This document shows, piece by piece, positions 8,644-16,579 of a DNA stretch of 64,000 nucleotides. The stretch lies in contig CBFIHP010000013.1 of the NCBI GenBank assembly GCA_965662355.1, forward strand, positions 1 to 64,000, in the 5' to 3' direction. Position numbers and translations under genes: made by a program. Numbering within the stretch: the first letter of the stretch is position 1; each line of letters starts with the position of its first letter. The notes below the pieces were generated by a model that was given only the letters and a program-made list of their open reading frames with translations, was not told the DNA's origin and searched no databases. The stretch comes from GCA-2683825 sp965662355. Its GTDB lineage: Bacteria; Planctomycetota; UBA1135; GCA-002686595.

Positions 8644-11211
8644 TCACTTCCCGGGCTGCCCATATTGACGCGTACTCCGCCCCTTCGGCAAGAGATCCCG
8701 GTACTGAACCATCGCGCTCAGTGCGTGCTGCACGTAGTCGATGCGCACCTCACCGGCTCGTATGTTGAAGGAGCGGCTGAAGTTGGGGTGATCATCGGGG
8801 AGTTGTGCGATGGCGCGCGGCACCCCCCCGGCGTGCCGGCCGGTCTTGATCTGGGATCGCATCAGATAGTCGATGCCGGGATGAACGGCCTCCGCGATGC
8901 GCTCGCGGAGTCGTGTCGGCCCATCGGGGAGAAACGTCAGAGCCGCGAGGAGTCCCTCGAGCCGAGTCGCCGTAGGGGTCGTCCGCCCGTCCGCCATGAA
9001 GCCGCCGTGTCGGAGTCGATCCCCTGCTCCGGAGAAGCGTTCGCGCAGGATGCTCTCGCACAACCCGATTGCGTGCTCGATGAGCCGAGAGCGCCGAGCC
9101 GAGTTCACGTGCGGCAGCAGCCGAGCGGTCGCCAAGAGCGCCCAATGGTCCGCGGGGAGTCGAGTCTGACCCGCTCTCGTGCGGGCAAGGTACTCCATGG
9201 CTCGACCCGCACAGTCGAGCCACTGCGGGTCCCGATCGCGCTCATAGAGCATCACCAGGCCGAGACTCGCCTCGCCCGGGTAGTAGAGGGATTCCCAATC
9301 ATCCTGGCGTCCCCCCTCCGACGGGATGAACTTCGAGGTGAAGTTACCTTCCGGGTGCTGCATCATCAGGAGGAACCGCCCGAGGCTTCGCAGATCTTTG
9401 ATCGGCGTGGTTCCGGGCGCGATCTTCTCGACCGAAAGGAGGGCGACGAGACCGAGGCCCGTTCCTCCGAGTTTCGCCTGGACCGGTCCCTTGAATCCGC
9501 CAATTTCGGGGCGCGACCAGATCGCCTTCATCGTCTCCGAGTCTCCAACCGGCGCGCAGGAGCTCTCCATCAGGAATTCGGTCGCGCGGACGAGCGCTCG
9601 GTCAAGCTCGAGATGCGCAGTCTCGCCCCGCACCATCGCCAAGGAGTAGATCGCTCCCGCGTGCCGGAGCATGTTGTACTTCGCCTTCACCGAGACGGTC
9701 GGATCGGTGTTGATGCGGTAGACAAACTGGCCGCTCGGCTGGAGCTGTCTCTGCAGATAAGCGCTCGCCCGTGCGGTGTACGCCTCGAGCCGGGACGGAG
9801 CGAAGATCGCGGGCAGAGCCGCCGTCACGGGTGGGGACGGCGAGTTTCGCCGATGGAAGGTCGCTCCGAGGGCAACGGTCAGGCCGAGGAGAGCGAGTGC
9901 GGTCACCGTGCGCAAGCGGGCGGCCATCTTCGTCTCGGAATTCGCGACGATCGGCCGTGGCTCCGCCGTCTCGCTGGAGGTCGGTCGTTCGACGGGGCAC
10001 ACGTGCCGACCCCGATGGTCCGCGCCCCACCGATACACATGCCGGCCGATCCACGGCAGCGGCGGGATGAAGAGAAGCATTCCGGGCAGGAAACTCATCG
10101 GACAACTCGCGAGGATCTCTCGCCAGGCGGCGAACCCAACTCGGGTCTCACCTCCCGGAGTGATGAGATGCATCTCCCGGCTCAGATCTTCGGGCGCCTT
10201 CCCGGGCAGCACCGCTCTCCCCTCCTCTGAGTGGAAATCTACCCAGCGGAGCCGGCGCAACCAGTCGAAGAAGCTCATCACCCGTCGCCCGCGCTGGCAC
10301 AGACCGCAGGAGCCGTCGAAGAGAACGACGGTCGCGCTCGCGGCCGGCGTGAGGAACGCGATGTAGAGGGCGAACATCTGATAGCTGTAGGAATTGACGT
10401 TCATCGTCGCGTCGATCCCGATGTGGAGACACACCCCGGCGAAAATCGCCAAGCGCCGGGTCACCGGCCACAAAAGACAAACGGGCAGCGCCCCCTCGAT
10501 GATCAGTGTGCCGACACTGAGGACCTGATGGGGTAGGAACGATTGGCTCCAGTCAACGAACGGTCCCTTCAGCGAGCCAGTCTCTTCGAAGATCTCCATG
10601 ATGCTGCCCGTGGTCCAGCCGCTGTTGCTCTTCCACAGGAAGGTGAAGAAGTAGATCGCACAGACGAGCACCTGGATCAGTCGCAAGGGAAGCATCGAAC
10701 CGAGAGCGTCTCGCGCTCGCGGATCACGCCGGGTCGCATCGAGACTGTAGTGCTGGCCGCAGCGGCAGAAGGCCAGGATCCAGAACACGATGCCGTACAG
10801 GAGCATGTGGTGATAAAAGTGCATCTGACTGAGGAAGAAAACGTACGTGAACAGCCCGGCGAGGACGGGTGCGACGATGCGAGTGAAGAGTCCGACGGTC
10901 AGAAGCACGGAGAGGAGCAGGAGTGCCTCCTCGATGCGACCCCACCAGAACTCGCTCGGAATCGGCAACCACTCGAGCAATGAATACGGCATCGACCAGG
11001 AGTCGAACATGTCGCGGATCGGGAAGACGCTACGTTTCGGGAAGCGCATCGTGATCGTGTCGAACCGGTAGAGCCCAGTCGCTCCCGTCATCCGAAGGAA
11101 GAACACGAACCCGAAGAAAATGCGCACTAGGCCGAGGGTCTGCCGAGATGCGGGGGCGCACCAGAAGCGATCCCACTCCATCGTGAGTCGGGCGAGCACG
11201 GAATCACTCAT
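8644..11211 (-). CDS. HTTM (vitamin K carboxylase-like) - DCC - toroid fusion
   Basis: The gene encodes 855 residues. Residues 1 to about 300 form a multi-pass HTTM-like membrane domain, the bacterial relative of vitamin K-dependent gamma-carboxylase, with motifs such as FWWGRIEEALLLLSVLL and HFYHHMLLYG. Residues of about 305-425 form a DUF393 (DCC) domain opening with VVLFDGSCGLCQRG, a thioredoxin-like redox fold. A further membrane helix at about 445 precedes a soluble domain of about 375 residues with KYNMLRHAGAIYSLAM and DDWESLYYPGEASLGLVMLY, a pattern typical of alpha/alpha-toroid proteins. HTTM with DCC is known in this family; the attached toroid is unusual. The start codon overlaps the stop of the upstream gene in ATGA, so the two are translationally coupled. 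Confidence 0.8.
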   Translation of the reverse strand: MSDSVLARLTMEWDRFWCAPASRQTLGLVRIFFGFVFFLRMTGATGLYRFDTITMRFPKRSVFPIRDMFDSWSMPYSLLEWLPIPSEFWWGRIEEALLLLSVLLTVGLFTRIVAPVLAGLFTYVFFLSQMHFYHHMLLYGIVFWILAFCRCGQHYSLDATRRDPRARDALGSMLPLRLIQVLVCAIYFFTFLWKSNSGWTTGSIMEIFEETGSLKGPFVDWSQSFLPHQVLSVGTLIIEGALPVCLLWPVTRRLAIFAGVCLHIGIDATMNVNSYSYQMFALYIAFLTPAASATVVLFDGSCGLCQRGRRVMSFFDWLRRLRWVDFHSEEGRAVLPGKAPEDLSREMHLITPGGETRVGFAAWREILASCPMSFLPGMLLFIPPLPWIGRHVYRWGADHRGRHVCPVERPTSSETAEPRPIVANSETKMAARLRTVTALALLGLTVALGATFHRRNSPSPPVTAALPAIFAPSRLEAYTARASAYLQRQLQPSGQFVYRINTDPTVSVKAKYNMLRHAGAIYSLAMVRGETAHLELDRALVRATEFLMESSCAPVGDSETMKAIWSRPEIGGFKGPVQAKLGGTGLGLVALLSVEKIAPGTTPIKDLRSLGRFLLMMQHPEGNFTSKFIPSEGGRQDDWESLYYPGEASLGLVMLYERDRDPQWLDCAGRAMEYLARTRAGQTRLPADHWALLATARLLPHVNSARRSRLIEHAIGLCESILRERFSGAGDRLRHGGFMADGRTTPTATRLEGLLAALTFLPDGPTRLRERIAEAVHPGIDYLMRSQIKTGRHAGGVPRAIAQLPDDHPNFSRSFNIRAGEVRIDYVQHALSAMVQYRDLLPKGRSTRQYGQPGK

Positions 11212-11786
11212 CGGTTCACCGCCTCACCGGACGAGTCACCCCACCGGATCACTTCGGACCGAGGTTCCGCGTGATCACGACGTCGCTTGTTGATCGCGTA
11301 GTGGAGTCGCGCCTCGATCGCGACCGCCCCCGGCGGGCGGTGCCCTTCGGCCCGATAGAGATACGAGAGATAGCTGCGAATCCAGCGTCGCACCGTCCCG
11401 ATCCCGTAGCGGGTGTTCCGCGAACGCCAGTCGCTGTGGCGAAAAACCGACTGCCCTCGGCGCGGAGCGAGCGATCTCGCCTTGCCCTGCAGCTCGTCGC
11501 CAGGGACGTGCCTAGTTCGGCTCCCATCCTCGTGGACCCACGAGTATTCGATCATGTAGGCCATGTTGCGGCTGAACATCCCCCACCCGAATCGCGAGTC
11601 CGCGGTGACGAGAGAGCGGATGCCGCACGCGAGAAGGGCCACGACGAACAGCAGCACGACCAGATGCTGGCTCCAGTGGCCATAGTATCTCAATGACAAT
11701 GAAGACTCGTTCATGTCGGAATCCACATTCGATTCAAGTGCACTCCGGCGCCGACGCCGATTCGAGCTCGGTATTCCACAACACAC
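11208..11786 (-). CDS. Small membrane partner of the HTTM protein
   Basis: The gene encodes up to 192 residues. An internal Met at 11714 (MNESSLSLRYYG) may be the real start, since the first 24 residues are polar and Arg-rich. One strong membrane helix (HLVVLLFVVALLACGI) is followed by FGWGMFSRNMAYMIEYSWV and a basic soluble tail. Small proteins with a WGMFS-like motif are often encoded next to HTTM proteins. Its stop overlaps the HTTM start by four bases. Function is inferred only from that coupling. Confidence 0.65.
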   Translation of the reverse strand: MCCGIPSSNRRRRRSALESNVDSDMNESSLSLRYYGHWSQHLVVLLFVVALLACGIRSLVTADSRFGWGMFSRNMAYMIEYSWVHEDGSRTRHVPGDELQGKARSLAPRRGQSVFRHSDWRSRNTRYGIGTVRRWIRSYLSYLYRAEGHRPPGAVAIEARLHYAINKRRRDHAEPRSEVIRWGDSSGEAVNR

Positions 11787-11829
11787 TATCTGCTAACAGA
11801 GCTTCTTCCTGGAGGAATTTCCCGAGGCT

Positions 11830-12060
11830 ATGCGGGGCCGTCTTGCCGGAGTAACTCAACCACCTCTTCATGGCCTTGCTCGAGCAGCAGGGCAACCAGT
11901 TCGCATATGCCTTCGCTCGCGGCCCAGCGCAAACAGTTTCCCCGCCCCTCGTGTGCACGAGACGGTTTTGCGAAAATTCTCGGCGCCGATCGTGAGCGCA
12001 TACTCGAGTGCGCTTCGGCCGTCGAGAACGCGCGATTCCGGGACCGGCTGCGGAGTGGCA
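11830..12060 (-). pseudogene. Ankyrin-repeat gene remnant
   Basis: Two minus-strand frames together read as ankyrin repeats. LDGRSALEYALTIGAENF comes from about 12035-11980, and CLRWAASEGICELVALLLEQ followed by GHEEVVELLRQDG from about 11945-11830. The frames do not join without a shift, and there is no start region, so this is a decayed gene. The rest of the stretch between 11787 and 12351 shows no coding sequence I can support. Confidence 0.5.
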
Positions 12061-12351
12061 ACCTGCGGTCCCGGTAGCCGATCTCGACCTGAGCGCCGGA
12101 CTGTAGAAAGGTTGCGGGATTGAGCGGGCGGTAACGTCAGCGGGCGTGGGCACGGCTTCAAGAAGTGCGGAAGGGCGTTATTTCTGTTTCGCCACCCCTG
12201 CGACCCCTTCTTGCTGCCCATGCACAGCGGTACAATGCTGCGCCACCTACCGAGCAGCGCTGTTGTACCTTTGGAGAGAATGGACGACCCTCCGAGTGAT
12301 GTTCGCCATGACGCATCGGATCCGATAGACGTAGCTACCAGGATCACTTCA

Positions 12352-13464
12352 ATGAACGATCTGAACACCACTCGTCGAAACTTTATCCAGGCCTCAGTTG
12401 GAACGGCAGCTGCTGTCACCTTGTCGGGTAACATGCCCAGGGCTGATGCGAAGGGGAATGGAATCGTGTCAAGAAAGGACGAGATACAAGTACATCACGA
12501 GTGGGGCGCGCTGAAGGAAGTTATCGTTGGCGTACCGAACCTTCGCCTTCCAACGAAGTTGGCGGAAGCTCCCAAGCGTTTTCTTCCCGAATCATCGATC
12601 GAATTCATAGAAGAGCACGCCGGTGAGGAGGTCAAAGTTTGCGCCCCAGATATATTTCAACTGTTTGTTGAACAGGTCAACGGCATCATTCAGATGCTCA
12701 AAGAGCGTGGGATCGTCGTGCATCAGGTCAAGAAGCACATTCCAGAGGAAGAAGCCTACTTGGCGGCAATGAATGACACCGTCATGCAGACGTACCCGCG
12801 GGATCCCGTGTTGGTGATCGGAAACAAGTTCATCGAAACCGCGATGTTCGAGCCAAACCGGAGAAAAGAACGATTCGCGATTCGGCGTACGGTTGGCGAT
12901 CGACTGGCTAATAGCAATGCCCGCATCATTTCGATGCCTGAGCCCGCTCCGTTCCCCGCCGACGAGAACGGCAAGTATGGACCGGGACCATTCCTTGAAG
13001 GTGGCGACGTCATGCTCGTGGGCCGCGATATATATGTGGGCAAGACAGGCAACGCCTCCAATACCGCAGGAATTCGCTGGTTGCAGAACTGCCTGGGCAA
13101 CGATTATCGAGTCCACGAGATTCCGTTAAGCGATCACTTCCTGCATCTCGATTGCGTGCTCGCCTTGCCACGTCCCGGTCTAGCAGTGATCTGTAGAGAG
13201 GCCTTTGTGAAAGGAGTCCCTGACTTTCTCAAGAATTGGAAACTCATCGAGGTTTCAGCCGAGGATGCGGAGCAGAAGATGGGCTGCAACGGCCTGGTCT
13301 TGGACGAGGACACCATGATCGTTGGTGATGATATGCCGGAATTGATTGAGTCTCTCCGGGCTGAGGGCACCGAAGTCCTGACCGCACGGATCGATGGTAT
13401 TTACTGGCAGGGTGGCGGTTTCCGCTGCTGGCATCATCCGCTCGTTCGGGGCGTTGGTGCATGA
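12352..13464 (+). CDS. Tat-exported amidinotransferase / arginine deiminase-like enzyme
   Basis: The gene encodes 370 residues from the ATG at 12352, chosen because a twin-arginine signal follows at once (TRRNFIQASVGTAAA). The frame is open 141 bases further upstream without a signal. The guanidino-group-modifying fold is clear: EWGALKEVIVGVP near the N-terminus, FLEGGDVMLVG with the substrate Asp/Glu, HFLHLDCVLALP with the catalytic His, and GGGFRCWHHPLVR with the nucleophilic Cys at the end. The order resembles glycine amidinotransferase and StrB1-type enzymes more than short deiminases. Export by Tat is unusual for this family. The stop codon comes from an IS5-type end, so the last four residues (GVGA) derive from the repeat. 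Confidence 0.82.
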   Translation: MNDLNTTRRNFIQASVGTAAAVTLSGNMPRADAKGNGIVSRKDEIQVHHEWGALKEVIVGVPNLRLPTKLAEAPKRFLPESSIEFIEEHAGEEVKVCAPDIFQLFVEQVNGIIQMLKERGIVVHQVKKHIPEEEAYLAAMNDTVMQTYPRDPVLVIGNKFIETAMFEPNRRKERFAIRRTVGDRLANSNARIISMPEPAPFPADENGKYGPGPFLEGGDVMLVGRDIYVGKTGNASNTAGIRWLQNCLGNDYRVHEIPLSDHFLHLDCVLALPRPGLAVICREAFVKGVPDFLKNWKLIEVSAEDAEQKMGCNGLVLDEDTMIVGDDMPELIESLRAEGTEVLTARIDGIYWQGGGFRCWHHPLVRGVGA

Positions 13465-13732
13465 AGTGAGCTGGGCCGGCCCGCGGCGTTGTTGCGTGGA
13501 TCAAGATGGAGCCAGAACTCCCCCACCATCCCTGGTTTCACGTCCGAATCGCCTTCGATGCCGAGTCGATCGAAGATAGGTCGTGCTGTCCATTTATGCG
13601 GCCGTCGTAGCCAGAAGGCTCACGCTCTGCCTTCGGGGGGGAGTAACCGAACCAGGTTTGTCGCCGCACACGGCGTTGGTGCATGAATCGGGACGGGGCA
13701 CCTCTGACCATCTCAATTCATGCTCCAACGCC
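13451..13732. repeat. Mosaic of transposon ends, IS debris and half palindrome
   Basis: From left to right there is an end core at 13451-13464 that supplies the stop of the preceding gene. A variant end gcgttgttgcgtgga with IS5 3' flank (gagccagaactcccccacc) follows at 13486-13570. A piece similar to 8091-8110 (gtgctgtccatttat) lies at 13583. A left half of the long palindrome family (gtaaccgaaccaggtttgtc) is at 13643-13671. A 61-bp internally deleted MITE at 13672-13732 has ends ggcgttggtgcatgaat and a complementary right end with one mismatch. Nothing in it codes for protein. Confidence 0.7.
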
Positions 13733-13758
13733 GCGACAAGCCTCAAGGCTGTACAGAC

Positions 13759-14681
13759 TCAATAAACAAATCGACGACTTGAATACCATTTGAACTCCAG
13801 GACATTGTTCGAAGGATCAAGGACAAAGAAGGTGTCATGACGTTCGGGCTTCTCGGGCCACCTCGTAGTGCGAGTTTGGAAGAAGCCATGCTTGGAGTGA
13901 GCGATTCGGTCATGTAGCAAGTCGAATTCTCGCTTGTGAATAAAAGTCATGCCGAAATGACGGGGGTACATCTTGGGGTTCTCGTCAATGGGCTCTGTCG
14001 TTAGATGACAAACGACCTGGTCCCCCATGAAATTAAGGGTAATTCGATCGTCGTATCGACGTGCTCGCGTTGCTCCCATTACATCTGTATAGAAGGCCTC
14101 CGCGAGATCCAAATCATGGGTTGGAATAGCCTGGTGAAAAACTCTCTCCTTTGGCAGTTCGTTCAAGAGGGCCATTTCGGAAAGTGCCATAGAAGGGGCG
14201 TCTTGATGATCCCGAGTGCGGCCGCGATCGAGCTCGATAGCTGGCGAATCATGATAGAACATGGGACGTTCCCAGGTTGTCATGTGGAGAGGCGGCGTTG
14301 TCTCGGGAAAACTAAGACTACGTCCTTGAATCAAGCGAATCGTATTATCGAAGAAATCTATCCCTGCGGCTTTCAGTAAGACGGTTGAACCTGAAAGACG
14401 ACCATTGAGTTCCAAGCATACGAGGTCGTCGTCTGGGGTCACAAAAACCTGCAGCTGGTTCGCCCCGAAGAGCTCGATTTTTGCCGCGACCTTCTCGACC
14501 AAGGTTCGAAATCTGGGGTCATCGATGATGACTCCGCGGGAAATTCCTCGTCCGCTTCCCATTGCAAGTCGCTTTAGCGGCACGGCAGAACGCACTTCGC
14601 CATTCTCATCGCAGAAGAAATCGATGTTGATTTCAGTGCCATCGATAAACTCTTGGATCACAAACTCACTTTCCCGACCTG
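13759..14681 (-). pseudogene. ATP-grasp ligase C-terminal half fused to VOC domain
   Basis: This is the 3' part of a gene whose 5' part is at 15961-16483. It opens in the middle of an ATP-grasp domain (VIQEFIDGTEINIDFFCDE ... GSGRGISRG) and carries the metal and nucleotide residues in LVCLELNGRLSGS. After a linker, residues from about 185 on form a vicinal-oxygen-chelate (glyoxalase/dioxygenase) domain with HQAIPTHDLDLAEAFYTDVM, GMTFIHKREFDLL and DPSNNVLEFKW. ATP-grasp enzymes join a carboxylate to an amine or thiol; fusion to a VOC domain is uncommon. A start at the internal ATG would lack half the ligase, so the piece is presumed inactive. Confidence 0.8.
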
Positions 14682-14699
14682 TTATCCCCAGGACGCCGC

Positions 14700-15129
14700 C
14701 CCCTATCGGCTAGAGGGCTACCCAAGGAGAAGGGTTGCCGATACGTGTGGTCGAGTACTTGAAACGCTTCGGAACGGCCTCGAATCCGGGGTTTTGGAGA
14801 AATGGCTGAGCGTGGTCACTAGCTGTGGGATACAGAGTCCCCGGCCTAGGAGTAGCGCACGTCTCAACAAAGGCGACAGGATCCGGGCAGACGCGTTCCG
14901 CCTTCGCTACCACGAAATGGACGAACAGGTCCTCGTCGCTAGCTTTGGGTCCAGCTTTCGCGTAGAGCTCAACCTACTGCCATTCTTGGAGAGTCTTTGC
15001 AGCGGACAAACCTTCGTCGTCCAAAGTTTGCTCGAACACCATGCGGGAGACTGCTGCGAAGAAACGATGCAGAGACTGCTCAGCGATCTCCATGCGACAG
15101 GCTCACTAGAGAGACTCGCCGAGCTATGA
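14700..15129 (+). pseudogene. Cupin/JmjC-type oxygenase, C-terminal fragment
   Basis: The frame carries VLETLRNGLESGVLEKW, then RADAFRLRYHEMDEQVLVAS, FLESLCSGQTFVVQSLLEHH and MQRLLSDLHATGSLERLAEL. This order of helices, small beta segment and winged helix resembles the end of Cupin_4/JmjC ribosomal-oxygenase-like proteins. The catalytic cupin is missing because the insertion begins at 14682. The assignment rests on pattern only. Its stop overlaps the end of the convergent GNAT gene by six bases. Confidence 0.45.
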
Positions 15130-15738
15130 ATCGCCAGAGGGTGCCTGCGTCGTATAGAATCGAAAGGCGACCTTCCGACCCCAAGAATGATCGATGACAT
15201 CTTCGGAGTACCCGTCCTCGCAATACGTGGCAAGGGCCTTCCTCCAGAATGCGACTGCGCGATGGTGATTCGGGTAGGTGACGACCTCCCAAGCACCCCT
15301 GTGCTTCTCAAAACCCATCGTTGCTCCAAGCATGGACGCCTTCGTTCCTCGAAAGGCGTGCAGCATGAAGAACTCATGAACCACATACTCGGCGGGCGAA
15401 CCCGTTGGAACATGCGGTTGGCCGGCAACCAGATTGAATCCAGCTGGAAGGCCATCCACATACACGATGTAGGGAAACAGAGAGTCTGGCGCTCTCCACC
15501 AAATGTCCAGTCTCGCGTTGTGTTGCTCTAGCGTGGAGACCTGCGGATCATCGGCAAGGATGCCATGACGGTTGGGAGACACCTTTTCGAACTCCGACAC
15601 CTCATGTTGATAGAGAGGAAACAGATTCTTGAGAATGTGAGAGTCCGACTCTCGTGCAAGCTTTAGATCCACTATCACCGGGAAGTCCTTTGATCGTCTC
15701 CCCCTAGTTGGAAACCCAGGGAGCAAGATCTTGAACAC
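15124..15738 (-). CDS. GNAT-family N-acetyltransferase
   Basis: The gene encodes up to 204 residues. The frame opens at 15738, but the domain begins at about VDLKLARESDSHILKNLFPL, so a later start, possibly the GTG near residue 21, is plausible. GNAT features are the first helix, GLPAGFNLVAG (strand 4), VVHEFFMLHAFRGT leading to the acetyl-CoA binding loop, and YPNHHRAVAFWRKAL, the conserved Asn and alpha-4. The acceptor substrate is unknown. The gene lies wholly inside the insertion that breaks the ATP-grasp gene and is intact, so it may still be functional cargo. Confidence 0.8.
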   Translation of the reverse strand: MFKILLPGFPTRGRRSKDFPVIVDLKLARESDSHILKNLFPLYQHEVSEFEKVSPNRHGILADDPQVSTLEQHNARLDIWWRAPDSLFPYIVYVDGLPAGFNLVAGQPHVPTGSPAEYVVHEFFMLHAFRGTKASMLGATMGFEKHRGAWEVVTYPNHHRAVAFWRKALATYCEDGYSEDVIDHSWGRKVAFRFYTTQAPSGDS

Positions 15739-15960
15739 GAAAGGCTATCTGGAGATCAGCTCAACCGCAAGGACGCCATGTAGTGCTCTCTAGGTTCCTA
15801 TCCAAAATACCCGATCGTCGCCAATACAGAGGGCGTTGTTGCGTGAATCCCAATGAGGCCGGCACTCCCCCACCCGTCCCGATTTCAGGACACGATCGCC
15901 TTCGACACCGGCCTGCCCAACTCGAACATCCGGTTCAGTACGTTGCACTTTCCCGACCTG

Positions 15961-16483
15961 CCAGTTTTTCTCTGACATAGTTGAGGTCACAGTCATCGTC
16001 AACTTTCATGAAGAACTGTTTCGCCGTGCCTCTCAAATGAATATGCCGCGGTTTTACATATTGTGGCGAGCGCAAGGGTTCACCAATTGGATAGTCAGAA
16101 AGCGAGACGATTGGGGAATTGCGAAGCCCCAAACTATCAAAGAACGTAGCGGTCGCGATCTTGTCAGCGACAAGCTTGATAGCTTCTTCACCATTGAGCG
16201 CGACATCAAATGGAACGACCGATCGATTTCGTGAGAACAATGTCAGAGATGCATCATGGAGCGGAATACATACATCGAAGTTCTCTATCTCATGAACGCC
16301 CTTGACGGCGTCGAGGAAGGAAGGGTCCTCAAATTTCGGTAACAAGTAGCTTCGGTCCGCTACAAAATTGCCATAGGACCAGTCGTAGATGTCTGAAATG
16401 ACTAGTTCAGAAACCTCTGGAACAGCCTTGAAGTTCAACAAGTGTTGGACCTTCCCACCCGCGCCGGGAATACAGACTTTCAT
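15961..16483 (-). pseudogene. ATP-grasp ligase, N-terminal half
   Basis: The start MKVCIPGAGGKVQHLLNF opens a pre-ATP-grasp Rossmann-like domain of the carbamoyl-phosphate-synthase type (CIPLHDASLTLFSRNRSV). The first ATP-grasp strand set follows, with DKIATATFFDSLGLRNSPIV and the Lys in YVKPRHIHLRGTAKQFFMKV. The frame then meets the inserted DNA after LAGRES. With the piece at 13759-14681 it would make a protein of about 481 residues. The 5' end lies back to back with the sulfatase gene, with about 100 bases for both promoters. Confidence 0.82.
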
Positions 16484-16579
16484 GACTTCTCCGAAATTGG
16501 TCTTGATTCAGCAATCTCTAGTATACGATTTTCGCCTGGTCTGGCTGCAAAAGAAGGCGCGAACGTAACACCAAGAAAC

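Larger units (their letters stand above)
14667..15960. mobile_element. 1279-bp insertion splitting the ATP-grasp gene
   Basis: The 15-base sequence cactttcccgacctg occurs at 14667-14681 and again at 15946-15960. Removing one copy and everything between them joins ...YVREKLAGRES to EFVIQEFIDGTEIN in frame on the minus strand. This restores a continuous ATP-grasp domain. The insert holds the 3' end of a cupin/JmjC-type gene (+), a complete GNAT gene (-) and, at its right side (15833-15950), the 3' end of an IS5-like element including gcgttgttgcgtgaatc. No inverted repeats border the insert itself, so the mechanism is open. Exact reconstruction of the gene makes the insertion event itself very likely. 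Confidence 0.85.
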
